DNA of 64,000 nt from Tetragonia tetragonoides (taxonomy: Eukaryota > Streptophyta > Magnoliopsida > Caryophyllales > Aizoaceae), in NCBI GenBank assembly GCA_038025085.1, contig CM076140.1:32351501-32415500 (forward strand), given 5' to 3'. Made by a program: the position numbers and the translations under genes. A model generated the notes under the pieces. The model was given only the letters and a program-made list of their open reading frames with translations. It did no database searches and was not told the DNA's origin. Every line of letters starts with the position of its first letter. The stretch's first letter is position 1. Below, piece by piece: positions 1 through 12,005 of this stretch.

Positions 1-830
1 AGGGTGAAACTCGACAGTCAAGTTTGCTTAATTAGTTAATGACATATTCCAATATTGCATCATTTGCATGTGCTTTGGCACAACTGTTTACCCACAACTA
101 CTCTCTAGGGAGTAAAATATGTCATTCATAGACGACCAATATATCTAAAGGAATATACAGTTGTCATGATGGGCACCCCATCACTCCTTCAACCATGACT
201 CATTGGCTCCTGGCTTATGAAAAGAATTTCAACTAACATGTGGTCCATACGTCAGACGCAAGTTGTAGTTTGTCGTGGTAACCTCACAAGAGCCCAAAAT
301 CCTTAACCCTCATTCGTGCATACACTTGCTTGTTGTGCATGTGTCGTTTTAATGCTCGTCTGATCGCATGTTTCCCTATAACTATGTCGTTGTAGCGCTT
401 GCCTTAATGCATGAATGTTGGGACTATGTGTCAACATGTGACTAGCGAAAAAAAATGTGTCAATATGTACCTACGTGCTAGGGGTCTTTTCTTTTATTTT
501 TAGGTAGTTCCTAGATGCCCAAAAATAGTGCGAGGTCAAATTTCAATGAACACTCGTTTCCCTAATGATACAATGTCATTTTAGCGTCAAAGTCATGAAC
601 AAATTTCTGTGAAGCTTATAGTCAATAAAAAGAGTCAGTCTTTAATTCATCCCCTCTCCCATTTTCTTTTTTTATTTTTGATGTATTCCTTTTTTTTATT
701 ATTCATAAAAAAAAAAGAAAAAAAAAAACAGCGGCCCATCTTGCAAAAAAAGAGCCGTGCAAAAAAAAAAAGAAATTAAAAATGCCAATTTTTTATGGGC
801 TAGTCCTTCTTCTTAGAGGAGAGTCTCGTG
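1..830 (+). other. 5' leader of element A, noncoding
   Basis: It aligns by eye with 21636-22680 of element B along most of its length, including shared stretches around the words gcatgtgctttggca and ttttatttttaggtagttcc. It contains long A and T runs (about 660-780). No supportable ORF. Confidence 0.65.
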
Positions 831-929
831 GTCTTCTTGGTTCTAAATGGTATGTGCTTCTAATTCAGCATAGGGGGTCCAGAGAAGGAAAGATTTACTG
901 AGAAGCAACTGACCTCGACCGACAAGACA

Positions 930-2233
930 CCATCATGATCCGCACAGTTCAAGAATGCCTCATTGACATCACCGAGAGAATGGACATGACGAAAACTGAC
1001 ATCATTTCCCTAAAATCCCGGCAGCTTTGGGACACGCCGACTTTTGTCCCATCCTCGGAAGGTAGAAGGTGTATGCGTCAAGAGAGACCCAAAACTTCCG
1101 TTGACAACCGATGAAAGGCGGTCAGGACTAGTGAGTCCTCTTCCAATGTCTCACTGAAAGAATTTCCCACAATTATTCCAATGAAGAGGCCGAGAAGAGA
1201 TTTCGCTCCTCTAAAAGTAACACTTAGGTTGGCCTTGGAAAGGCTAGTCGAGTAAGGGATACTTCAGCCCATTGGCCCGACTCCTGAACCTGAGATAAAG
1301 AGTCGCAACTGGAATGGTAATGAATACTGCAAATACCATCAAGGGAAAGGTCATGCCATGAACAATTGCTAGGCACTTAAGCATGTCATCCTAGAGAGGA
1401 TAGACAATGGCACTTTTCCCATTACCCAAGGCGGACTCAGACCCTGAAAGTGCTGATGACCTTTTGGGTGCCATTTATGACATCACTATTGAAGATGTCA
1501 AAGACAACTCTCACCTCATTTATGAGGCAGAAGTTTCTTTGATTTCACAAAAGTCATTTGAGGAAGGATCGGATACGGAAAATGTGAAGAAGGCGACAAT
1601 GGAGATAAAATACGAAAGAGTCTGGATTGCATAGTCAAAGGCATTCATGAAATAAATGAAAACATCGCTATTCTGGAAGATCGCATGTCTAGGCGCAAGA
1701 GCACGATTCTCTTGACAAGAGAAGAAGCATGGTGCCACCAATACCTCCTCTATGACAAAATGGCCAAATATGGATACGACCACCCAAGGAATCCTACGTC
1801 AAGAGCTATCCCAAAGGGACGGAAACCCATTTTTAAACTGCAGCTACTGCGTAGCCGAAGGTCACCACATCAATCAATTTAAATGCTTTAAAGAAGTTGT
1901 CCTGCGTATCATAGACCGAGGAACAATGTGGCCAACGTACACTTGCACTATAAAGGGGTGGTGCCGCGCTAATCGGAAACAATACACCCATCTGCTTGCC
2001 CCTATTAAAGAATTCATTGATACTCTCATCTGGAGATGCGACTTAAAGCCTATGATCCCATCAGATGATGTAAAGGCTTAACTGAAAATGGTCATCTCTA
2101 ATGTCAGTACCACCGAATCTCCAGACACCACACAGATGACTACGTCCGACTAAAGGATGACATCCAAGAAATAATTGTCAGGGTAGATATTGCGCCACCC
2201 TTGGAGGAAGAAAACATCAAAGATGAGGCCTAG
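930..2233 (+). pseudogene. gag remnant of element A
   Basis: Several short frames, broken by stops and frameshifts, read as a Tat-type gag C-terminal region. A knuckle-like segment EYCKYHQGKGHAMNNC lies at about 1320-1370 and is followed by the basic/hydrophobic tail typical of these gags. Two further Cys/His segments occur near 1835-1900 (NCSYCVAEGHH) and 2110-2130 (CQYHR). The capsid core visible in element B (23090-23560) cannot be found here, so part of gag appears deleted. The TAG at 1370-1372 directly follows the knuckle and is consistent with CAG to TAG. Gag would form the retrotransposon particle; this copy cannot make it. Confidence 0.6.
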
Positions 2234-2580
2234 AACTAGTCCATGGGAACCAAAGGTAGAGGAGTCTGAGTTTGAGCTTTAGCTTTGTTGAGTCAAAATT
2301 TGCTAAATCCGTAGGTTGAGTCAAGGACGGGGAATGTTTCCCCCTTTTTATCGCTTTCTAAGTCTAGTTTCATTTTGAAGGGAATTAGAGACCCTCTTCT
2401 CTAAACTTTATGTGCTTTTTTTTTTTCTGCGATATTAATAAAAACTGCTATTGGTCATTTCTTTCTTTGTTTTAGCTATTGATAAACCCGATGAACTCAA
2501 AGTTGCCTAACTAATCGATTAATCAATTCAAAACAATGAAAGTAAAATTCGTAAAGCGAGAATATAATTAGTCTTTTAAA
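2234..2580 (+). other. Noncoding spacer between gag and integrase of element A
   Basis: Only about 350 bases separate gag from integrase, where a complete element would carry protease-RT-RNase H. The stretch aligns with 23720-24060 of element B (both carry the words ggggaatgt, tctaagtctagttt and gggaattagagaccctcttctctaaa). The spacer is therefore shared by the family and is not a private deletion. Confidence 0.6.
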
Positions 2581-2589
2581 AACAATGAA

Positions 2590-3900
2590 CTCTCACAACA
2601 ATGCCACAAGCCAGCAACCTCGGCATTTGCCCCATTTTGGCTCCCATTAAGGAAGATATTTGGTACCGGGATGTCTACAACTACATCACCAAAGGCATGT
2701 ACCCTCCATACGCGCCTACAAGAGCTCAACGGGACATCTGTATCTTGGTAGCGCAAAACATAGAAAGCAAGGGGGGTGCTTTACAATGAATCCCACAATG
2801 GGGTCAATCTGAGGTGTGTCAACCCCGAAGAAGCCGTAGAAATCATTGATAAAGTTCACAAAGGAGTCTGTGGTCCACATATGTCAACGTATTCTCTCCA
2901 GAAAAATCCTTCGACTAGGATACTACTGGACTATCATGGAAATAGACTATTACGACTATGTCAAGAAGTGCAAGAAATGCCAAATCTATGCCAACCTACA
3001 ATATTTACCACCATCCATGTTACGTAGCTTCACATGACCTTGGCAATTTTCCGCTTGGGGTATTCACATCATTGGAAAGATCACACCCAAAGGCGCAGGA
3101 GGACATGAGTATATCCTAGTGGCTATAGATTATTTCACTAAGTGGGTCGAGGCCCAGTCATATGCCACTCTCAGCTCAAACAAGTGTCTAAATTCCTAAG
3201 GAACAACATCAACTGCAGATATGGCGTCCCACATGAAATCGTCGGATTCCCACTTCAAAGAAGAAATTTCCACCCTCCTTTGGAAATTCAAAATCCAGCA
3301 CCACAATTCATTACCTTACAGACCACAGACAAATGGCACAGTTGAAGCTACAAACAAAAGTCTCAAGGTCCTCATTGAGAAAATGGTCGAAAACAACAAA
3401 GATTGGCCACTCAAACTCCCATTTGCCCTTTGGGGATACAAAACATCCATCAGATCATCCACAGGTGCTACACCCTACTCCCTAGTCTACGGGATAGAAG
3501 TCGTAGTACCTATCGAAGTAAAACTACCATCCATGCGCATAGCCTTAGAGGGAAACATCCCACAAGCACAGTAAATTCAAGGCCGTTACGATGAACTCAT
3601 GTTGATGGACGAAAGGAGGTTGCATGCCTTACACCACTCTCACATGTACCAACAACGTGTGGCAAGAGCATTCATTAAGAATGTTCAACCTCGAAATCTA
3701 GAGCAAGGCGATCTAGTTTGGAAAGAGTTGCGAGCACCAGTCACACACCCAAGGGGCTAGTTCAGATCCAACTGGTCCAGTCCGTTCATCATCAAAGACA
3801 TCCTGCCAAGGGGTGCGGTTCGACTCATGGACGTCGATGGCATAAAGTTCACTCAAGTCACGAATTTGGATCAATTGAAAAAGTGCTACGTCGAAAAAAA
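2590..3900 (+). pseudogene. Integrase remnant of element A
   Basis: Frames read as a Ty3/gypsy integrase. There is a zinc-binding-type region with KKCKKCQIYANLQ (about 2960-3000), then a catalytic-core start (SAWGIHIIGKITPKG, VAIDYFTKWVEAQSY, about 3050-3160), then SLPYRPQTNGTVEATNKSL (about 3310-3365) and a C-terminal part with GDLVWKELRAPVT (about 3710-3745) and GAVRLMDVDG. It is split into at least four frames, with stops near 3037, 3574 and 3759. It would insert cDNA into the genome; this copy is inactive. It is close to the integrase at 24068-25341. Confidence 0.8.
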
Positions 3901-4173
3901 AAAAAAAAAAGACATACACAAAATGCACGAACTACGCTGGCCTGATTCCACATCGGATAGGTAGGTAACCCGTACATGGGCCCAGCCTAAATCAATCAAA
4001 GATCCATTCATTCTAATTCAATCAAAAAAGACAATATCTATTCAAACCAAACGAAAAAACTTTCATTGCATAAATGAAAATTTTCTACGTTAAGGCAACT
4101 AACAAGGGTTTAAACTAAACAAACCCTTATTTCTTTTTTTCAAAACTAGAGTTGCTTTCTAAGAAATACTAGT
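3901..4173 (+). other. Intergenic region between integrase and the minus-strand gene of element A
   Basis: An A run (3893-3910) follows the integrase, then AT-rich sequence. From about 4060 it matches 61180 onward (both with cattgcataaat and gagttgctttct-like words), the downstream flank of the second DUF7745-like copy. No ORF is supported. Confidence 0.5.
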
Positions 4174-7100
4174 TTAATACTTCTTGTCCTTAGGAGGCTT
4201 CATTGAAGAGTTCTTTCTTGAAGGACCCTGGGTTGAGGACGACCTGTTATCGCTTCCTTAAGCTGGCGGCTTGCTTTTTTTCAAAACATGATAGGCCTCT
4301 TCAAAAGGCCCTTACTTTCTTTTTGCATTCCCTATCTTTGAGTCATACTTGGGAAGTAGTAGGATCCACTCCTCACGACGAAGGGCTCGTCTCTTCTCCT
4401 CATCGTTACAGGAAACCCAAGATAGGTATAGCTCAGATACACGAGCCCCAACAAGGACCCTGGGTATTGTCCAACGCTTCCTGCTCCTCTAGTATTTATT
4501 CCATCCCTCTATATACTCAGTGGTCAGGAAAACGTCAGAAGGTGCCTTAGTCTCTTGACGAGGGATCACGTGCTTCAACCCAGATTGTCTCATGACCCGC
4601 GAAGGAAATAAATGAGTACACCTATACAAGCCCACATTTCAGGTATATGGAATATCCTGACAGCATGCCACAAGGGAGGACAGATGTAACACCCCGAATT
4701 TTCTACTAAAATAAATAAATAAAAATAATCAAAACTGGAGTCAAAATTTCGGCAAATTTTCCTTTGTAAATAGGCATCCCCAGTTATCGACTATACAAAA
4801 GCTGCTTAAATAGAATATTAAAACGAAATCCAATCAACTGAGCGGAAGACTCTAATAAAATCCGGGTGCTACCGCCACACTCACTCATACGAATGACTGT
4901 AAGGCTCTTTAATTACTAACTTCTAAAGATAATAAGAAAATATTCTATGTGGTCTATTTAATACAACTTGATTTGAAAGCTGAAAACATAACTAAAATCT
5001 AAAAGTAAACTATTCTTGCCAAGACTCTATATGAGCTACTATTTGGAAGCGTCCTCACAACAATCAACCTGCACGCAAATAATCTGTCACCAGCAATGAC
5101 ACAATTCACATCGTGGAGACAACCCAAGACGGGTTAGGGTGAACTGAGTAACAAACATCTATCTAGTAAAGACCAATTTAAATTCATTTCAAGTCATATA
5201 CATATTATCGTGATTCTGATAAATCCACTAAGTACATCCCCTGTTTAATCTTTAACATACTTATCTTACTATAAACACTATACGGTTACACTAATAAAGA
5301 GAGCACCACTAATATTATTGAAAACATAGTAGCTTCATTCTAGACATCTTTTTTTTAACTTAGGATATCTTAATAACTTTTAACTAGCCATGTGGCTCTT
5401 CCCGTATTACGGGTTGTAACTATATAAAAGTACTAAACTGTAGCTTGTTATGTTTTATTATTAATCTTGCATTACTGAACTGGGCATATGGAAGCTAGGT
5501 TCCTAGGGCCGCCACATCTTGGGGGAGTTTAAACCCTGACCGTATCTTGGGGTTAAGTCATATCTTGGAGGCGAAATATGTTATCTGTAATTTGTAACTA
5601 ACCATATCTTGGGGGCTCTTCCCATATAGGGGCTAGAACTGCTGATCATTGCCACATTTTGAGGGCATAGTTCACAACTCAGGAACGCCTCCCGTAAACT
5701 CATTATAACACATTCGGAGTACCCATAGGTTCCTACTGCCCAAAGTCATCTTTCACTTTACGTTATTAGCTAGTAACTTGAGTAGCTTAACTAATTCTTA
5801 CGATATTTGCACATTAAGCCACATACTTGTTCGTACTTTATCTGCACATGAACGTATACTTTTCCATCACATGCGTATACTAGAACTTAGTTCACTTATC
5901 TAAAAACCTTCCTTAGTCTTTTTGTACTCTGAGCATTAGACCCTTAACCAAAGCTTCTTGATGTGTACTTTAACATAGAATCTCTTATTCATTTTGTAGT
6001 TAAGATCAAAACATTGCTTTCTATCTCTTTTGCATAACAAAAAAATAATAATAATAATAACATAATATTCTCGCAAAACCAGCAACACGGCATACAAAAG
6101 ACCTCTAAGTATAGTAAGTATATTTCATCCAAATCATATCCCATGACTAAGTTGAACTTTGTTATTCATACTGAAATTATAGCTCATTAAATTCAAGTAA
6201 ACACCATCACAGTAACCAATTCAGAAACTCATGCTTTACAAACTCTCACACTAACCAATTCAATCACTTTAACACATAATATGCTCAAATTGAATCCAAA
6301 AAGGGACCGTACGAGATAGGTGTAAGTTACCTCTAGTATGAAAACCCTCCTATTAAGCTATGCCCATAAGTTAGTGCTCCATAATCTACAAAACATAAAT
6401 CCAATTTACTAAAATTAAAATCTAATAATCTGAATCTAAATTAAAAACATTTAACTTAAGTTTAGAATCATATACCCAACTGTTTGGTGTAATTGGAAAA
6501 GGGGACGGTCGAACTGGACAATTGAAGTATTGATCCGATTACAACTTGAACTTCTTCGTGGACAAATAAATGACGACGGGGGAAGGAGCTAGGTCGATCT
6601 GGTGGTGCGCGGCTCACGGGTGGTGATAGTGGTTGGTGATGAGGTGGACTGTTGATGAAGGAGTTGATGGCAATTTAAGGAGCAGGGGAGTAACCAAAAA
6701 ATTCACTGAGAGGAAGGCTTAATGAGAGAATGTCGGTTAAGGGAAAAGTGTTCCTTCTCAAGGAGGTTTCCTTTAATTTACTTAATGGGCTTATATATAA
6801 CTAGTGGGCAAGGTCAAATGTGTTTGATTTTGTCTTGGTTCCAAACTTTAGCTCCTATACGCATACGAGCTACTACTAAATGAGTTTATCTACTCTTATA
6901 CTTTAAAGACATTAATCCAACTTATAATACTCTAAATTCCAATTCAAGGTCACTCCTAATTTTCTTGTTGAAGGACATGTTAATCTAGCTCATGCTATTA
7001 CACACAATTACAAAAGAAATAATATCATTTAACAATAAAAATATTACTACTAAGAATATTAATATCTGAGGAATGTAATAAAAAAAATTTTCCTTTTCTT

Positions 7101-7988
7101 TTTTTTTTTTTTTGAAATTTCTATAAAACCCGCGGGTATTACAACAGATCCCTCCAGGAAATGTTCCAGCGTACAATAGGTGTGAGACCAAAGAAGTGGT
7201 CTCAATCTACAAGTGTTTTCTGTGTAAACAGCCTTTGACGAGCCAGAAAGATAGACGGAGCGTAAGTCTTTTTCCTCCACTCATCAGGAACACGGGCTAT
7301 CATCCTCTCGGGAATTTCAACCAGCCTCAAATGTTCGCACAGCTAGATTTGAAGTAATAGGGGGCTGCTAGAAAATGCTTCCTTATGCAGAATCCTTTAT
7401 CTGTCTAGCCCCAATATAGTCTCTCCTACAACCAGCTACATAGGAGACAAACCTTCAGACATCTAGACCACTATTCTCATCGAGAGGCTCTACCCATGTC
7501 ACAAGCCTTTGCATCAACAAACGGAAAATGATGCAATAAACAGATAACAAATTAGAGGCACGCCTACGACATCTTTTGAAAATAGGATCTGCACAGAGGA
7601 AATGACAAAATTTTCACAAATCTTGATCAGATCAACATCTGGACCTTGGATAATTTCATTAGACTCAGCATAGGTCAAGCCAAGAGATTTCTCGTACTGG
7701 GGACCAAAATTTTCTCTCACATATGGCGAAGCCAGGGGAAGAACGTCAGGAAAATTCATTATAGTAGCAAATCCTTCAGTCAATGGGCATAATTCAAAAT
7801 TACCAAAGTGGAAAACGTGAAGATCAAGATCCCAATTGTTCAAAGTAGATCTTAGAAAAGACCACATTATTTTGGTTGGTCTTAGAGATAGAAGGGTAAA
7901 CACATGATATAGATTCAATTTACTCTTATCTTCGATGGTCAGATTATTGCACTAAGCATCAAACAAATTCTCTATGGATTTCACCATG
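4174..7988 (-). pseudogene. DUF7745-like gene, antisense to element A, split by a solo LTR
   Basis: Read on the minus strand, an ATG at 7988 opens a frame that meets a stop after 11 codons and then continues as the ORF starting at 7918 (LNLYHVFTLLSLRP, VFHFGNFELCPLTEGF). This pattern resembles plant DUF7745 proteins found next to Tat-lineage retroelements. The gene is interrupted at 7143 by an inserted LTR and resumes at 4679 (LKHVIPRQET), ending with PPKDKKY and a stop at 4174. Without the insertion it would be about 450 residues. Several stops and frameshifts make it nonfunctional. A second copy lies at 61320-62399 and aligns across the insertion point. A TATA box lies upstream at 8061-8070. 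Function unknown; the family assignment is from memory of sequence pattern. Confidence 0.6.
4685..7143 (-). mobile_element. Solo LTR of a chromovirus-type element
   Basis: The segment starts TGTAACACCCCGAAT and ends GGGTATTACA. Read on the minus strand it is TGTAATACCC...TTCGGGGTGTTACA, the LTR end pattern also seen at 25342-27888. It is flanked by a perfect 5-bp duplication acaga (4680-4684 and 7144-7148). No primer site, polypurine tract or coding region is found inside, so a solo LTR left by LTR-LTR recombination is the simplest reading. A minus-strand TATA-like TTATATATAA lies at 6791-6800. Confidence 0.8.
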
Positions 7989-8060
7989 ATTATAATTTAA
8001 GATATTTGAGGGCTAGAGAGTTCAAAAAAGTTAATATGGTGTTCGACATTCCGTCAAGTG

Positions 8061-8170
8061 GTATTTATAGACCCCGGGATCAAGAAAATATAGAGTCAAA
8101 ATCGAGCACGGCAGGACTGGCTACAGCCGCTAACGGTGGAGGCCCATCGGCTAGCGGCTGCACCCTCCCT
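8061..8170 (-). promoter_or_regulatory. Promoter of the DUF7745-like gene: GC palindromes plus TATA box
   Basis: On the minus strand CTATAAATAC lies at 8061-8070, about 75 bases ahead of the ATG at 7988. Upstream, at 8126-8166, are GCCGCTAGC-type palindromic words (cggctagcggctg, cagccgctaacgg). The same palindrome-then-TATA layout occurs in the Tat LTRs at 20655-20820 and 62750-62981. Confidence 0.5.
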
Positions 8171-8519
8171 TGGCCCACTGACTTTTCTTGCCTGGCCCAC
8201 TTCTGATCAACATCAATATCCACCCCGTTCTCAACTACGATCCAAGTTTGCTACAGCCCGAGACTCTCCTGGTTTTCAATTTTACATTTTCTTCTTTTTT
8301 CCCATTTTTTAGGGGGTATAATATATGTAATTTTTGTTTTTTGCCATTTTTTACCTTGACTATTTATTTTCTCCCTAAACTTTACTTTCTTTAGTTTTGC
8401 ATAGCATTTTGCATAACTAGAGATCAGACGGGCATAATTGAGTCATAAGTCATGCATAAATCATAAATTGTGCATAAAAGAACAGGTACAATCCTCAAAC
8501 CAAGCTCCAGATACAACTG
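8171..8519. other. Intergenic sequence between the two minus-strand genes
   Basis: T-rich sequence with no coding frame that I can support. It separates the 3' end of the plant-mobile-domain-like gene from the promoter of the DUF7745-like gene. Confidence 0.4.
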
Positions 8520-11400
8520 CAACTATCAAGAATCGTCCTCATCATCACTATTAACTCTCTCCTCACGAGAATGGTACTACAACCCCTAGCCTAATCATAA
8601 AAATGACCACTAGGAGCAGCATAGCCTGCTCAAGGCCCTGGCCCGAAGATGACATCTGCAAATTGGCCAGCAAATTCAGCTACAATATCCTGATATGAAG
8701 GCCCGGAAATCCGAATGTCCCAACCCGCAGCCTGTGACCAACCTCCACTAAGATGAGGCGGATAATGCATCATGGGTGTAGACATTTGAGGCTACGTGGC
8801 ATGGGGCAAATAGGTGACGTCCTAACATGAGCCGAGCTCGAAGAGATGTTGATCCACATTTAAGGCCCTGTGAAGAGAAGGCCCAACTCTCTCTCTAAGA
8901 GGGGACACCGAAGGGTACAAGCAAAGTCAAACAAGAACGTTACACTAAGCACTCCAGTTGTTAAACAAAAAGAGGAAGTGATACTTACAGCACGAGGTCC
9001 TCTTCCCCTTCCTGCAATGCTGGGGTAACCCTTCTTCAGCAAATGGATAAACTTGAACATTCGAGAAGTCTGCCTGAGGTCAAGCTACAAATAAACAAAG
9101 TGTTAGAAAAGCATTCTTGCAACATGCAAAAAGGCAAACAAGAACTTACCCCCACATAGTCCTCTCGCAAGGATCGACCCTCCGCATCCTCTGGAATAAA
9201 CCGCTTCGTCACGTGAGCCCCGCTCTCACCAAGGTACCTCTCGGGGGCTGACCCCTAGCTCTACCTCTCCTACGTTGTGGCACCGCTGGACCATTGTACG
9301 AAACAAGAAAGTTATGATGAAAACTACAAAAATGGTAATCGCAACACAAGCTCAAAAATTACCATGGGTCCGAAGTTAGGCATCAATCGCTTCAAGCAGT
9401 AGGTGAGATATGCTACTGTGGGATGAAAAGCCTCCTCAAGGGTGGTCATGTAGTTCAAAGCATTAAAACCCTGCATCACCACAATCAAATCAGCTGCGCT
9501 CAAACTGCATAGGTCGAACATAGTCATCGGTGGATCCTCTGGAATACGATTTCTAACAAACTCTAGATAAACCTGTCGAGACAAGTGATCCCCCAATTAC
9601 TACTCAAAGCTAAAGGGTCCCTCAAAAACAATTTTCTAGCATGACACTCGGAAAACATCACCGGTGATATGCCCTAGCACATCAGCAATGCTCTCAAAAG
9701 TGTCCCAAGACACCTGCAAGATACAAGGTTAAAAATTTATTCACATCAAATGAAATTTTAAAAGACATGACATGTACGACTTACCGTGTCAGACGCTCTG
9801 TTCTCAAAAGTAGCTTTGAAGACTCTAAGGCTACTGAAGTCTTGAGCATCCCTATCTGCCCACCTAGCTCCTACTGCGAACGTCCTCAACCCTGGTCGAG
9901 CTGGACCCAAGGGTGGGAAATACTCAAAAAACCACAACTGACAACACGAAGCAGCAAGGTAAAAAGGCAGATCACAATACAAGTGTTTGAAAATAAAAAC
10001 AAAGGGAAAGGACTTACCTCTAAAATCCTCCATGGTCCAGGAATAGCCGTCTTATTTCCCATTCCCCCAAGGTCGACAAGCTTGCCTACACCATCTGATC
10101 AAGGTCGCATAAGAAGGAGCACGAAAGTTGTACTCTAGTACCTCCTCAAGTCTCTCTAAACAACGCAGATATCCTATTACGCACACGCTCTTCTTCTGAG
10201 AGAAGATCGTGGCCCCCAACAAATAAGCAAGAAGAATACGAGTCTTCTGCTCCTCCGAAGGCCCCTGCATGATAAGAGCCTCCTACAATAAGGTCAAGCC
10301 GACTTTCCCCTCACTATCAAACTTCTGGGAAACCAAACCATACAAGTCATACATCAAAGCCTCATTCTTATAATAATGAGGATCATAAGGGATCCTACGC
10401 CCCCTGAACCTGAAGCCAGTCAGTATGGAAACATGATAAAGAGTCGGAAACATCTCCCTCCCCCCCCCCCCGGATTATGAAAGGTGTTGGTCATATCCCA
10501 AAACCTCTCCAACAAACCCCGAACAATGATCATAGGCGCTCTCGAGGAAAAAGAAGGAACTACATACATAAAATGCTCAAAACCCGCAGCCACAATCTAT
10601 TCCCGGACTGTCAGGGATAAAGACTCACGGATAAGGGTCCAATTCGTGGTGGGCCCATGAGCCTGCATAACATCTCCAACCTCCTACCATTCGACATACA
10701 AGAAAATTTCACATGAATGAACTAACTACAGCAATAATCTACATGTGAATATTCAAGATCAACAAATCTGCCGCAAAGTCTGCACAGATGCTAATACTAC
10801 TCAGATAACTACCAATCCACCTCAATCCCGATTTGTTCGTGTGCCAAGCACAAACAATTCAATACGGTTCAACACAGTTCAGTACAGTTTAGTTCAACTA
10901 TTACGAACTAGTAAAGAAACAAAATAAAATAATACCTGGGTCAATGCAGACAGATGCTCATGCCTATCCAACAGAAAAGAACCACGATCCCAAGACTTTT
11001 TTGGGTCGCCACTCCCATCGCATAGAAAGTTCCTGAAACAAGGAAACCTCATCCACATGACGTGGTGGAAATGTCCAACATAAATGAAATCCAATACGAA
11101 AAAGGTCCCTCCTTTGCTCATCCTCAGTCATTTGAGCCTTCCCACTACCACCTCTTCTCTTTGGAGGCTTAATTGGACAATTTTGAATTTTCTCTCTCCT
11201 CAAGGGGTCAAAGTTATTACTATAGATTCGCTAGTTACAAGCTCTTAATCAACAATGCAAGCAAGAATTCAGAAAGTAGACATGAAAATAATCAAGTTTG
11301 CAACAAAAAGCAACGAAATTGGTCAAGAATTGGTCTTACCGACTAAAGCTTCAAGCCTCCCTCCAACAATGGCGCTGGGTGGAGAGGAAGAAGAAGAACT
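8520..11400 (-). pseudogene. Multi-exon plant-mobile-domain-like gene, decayed
   Basis: Minus-strand exons with good splice sites can be followed: first exon ending at 10936 (HEHLSALTQ); about 10686-10018 (ESLSLTVRE, PTLYHVSILTGFRFRGRRIP, YYKNEALMYDLYG); 9937-9784 (FFEYFPPLGP, LRTFAVGARWADRDAQDF); 9719-9363 (SWDTFESIADVLGH, FVRNRIPEDPP, NALNYMTTLEEAFHP); about 9300-9149; 9085-8992; 8894-8520. Donors GTAAGT at 10017, 9783, 9148 and 8991 are clear. The pattern resembles plant mobile domain (PMD) proteins, a family spread by MULEs and retroelements. Lesions include TAG stops at 10597-10599 and 9636-9638, each where CAG fits, and a 12-C run at 10460-10471. The start codon is not resolved. Function unknown. 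Confidence 0.5.
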
Positions 11401-11454
11401 GGTTTTGACAAAAAAAAATCACGACGCAGCTTGCAAAATAGTCTAGCCAAAGCC

Positions 11455-11515
11455 AAGGCCCAGCCGCTAGCGGCTGCGCCTGGTCATGGGCTAGCTGCTA
11501 GCAACTGCCACCCAG
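11455..11515 (-). promoter_or_regulatory. GC palindromes upstream of the plant-mobile-domain-like gene
   Basis: The 14-bp palindrome agccgctagcggct and the degenerate word ggctagctgctagcaa sit upstream of the minus-strand gene. They match the palindromes at 8126-8166 and in the LTR promoters. I do not see a convincing TATA box at the expected distance. Confidence 0.35.
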
Positions 11516-11776
11516 CCCAGCTTGGATATGTGGGCTTCACACATGGGCCCCCCTTGTTCAACTTCTACAGATCAAATTCCATGCAGACGTACCCCAAATG
11601 ATACAGTTCAATTGCGTGGGCTTATTTTCAGAAATCCTTCAGTTCAAAATTTCGCAGATCAGTCTCAAGAAAATTCACACTACACTCCAAAGGCCTTGTC
11701 TGGTAAAACACACTCATTTGTTTTGTAGGTCCCCTTATACGCATGAGTCCAGTCTCGAGTATTTATTTTCCAAAAT

Positions 11777-12005
11777 ACATTTAGTTAGCACTAAGCGTTG
11801 TGCTAAATTTTATACATCTAGTTAGTACTAAGCGGTGTGCTAACTCTATGGGTGAATGTACCCCAAAAATACATTTAGTTTGCACTTAGCGGTGTGCTAA
11901 ATTTTATACATCTAGTTAGTAATAAGCGGTGCCCTAACTCTTGGGTCGAATGTACCCCAAAAATACATATAGTTAGCACTAAGCGGTGTTCTAAACTTTA
12001 TACAT
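11777..12005. repeat. Tandem repeat, 93-94 bp unit, about 2.5 copies
   Basis: Units begin at 11777, 11871 and 11964 with acatttagttagcactaagcg or close variants. Each full unit is itself two diverged halves (tagcactaagcg / tagtactaagcg) and ends in gaatgtaccccaaaaat. Confidence 0.8.

Larger units (their letters stand above)
1..4684 (+). mobile_element. Tat/Ogre-like Ty3/gypsy element A, internal part, 5' LTR outside window
   Basis: The first bases match the sequence directly downstream of the primer-binding site of element B (21636 onward), so the window opens just inside the 5' leader of element A and its 5' LTR lies upstream. The order is leader (1-830), decayed gag (930-2233), a noncoding spacer (2234-2580), integrase (2590-3900) and a 3' region carrying a minus-strand gene (from 4174). 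Protease, reverse transcriptase and RNase H are missing. Many in-frame stops show it is dead. Lineage is inferred from the integrase wording and the extra ORFs, both known in the Tat/Ogre clade. The right limit is uncertain because a solo LTR interrupts at 4685 and the element probably continues beyond 7148. Confidence 0.75.

Noticed and set aside
4203..4550. A 115-codon plus-strand frame
   Set aside because: It is the opposite strand of the DUF7745-like gene, whose homology to 61325-62399 is on the minus strand.
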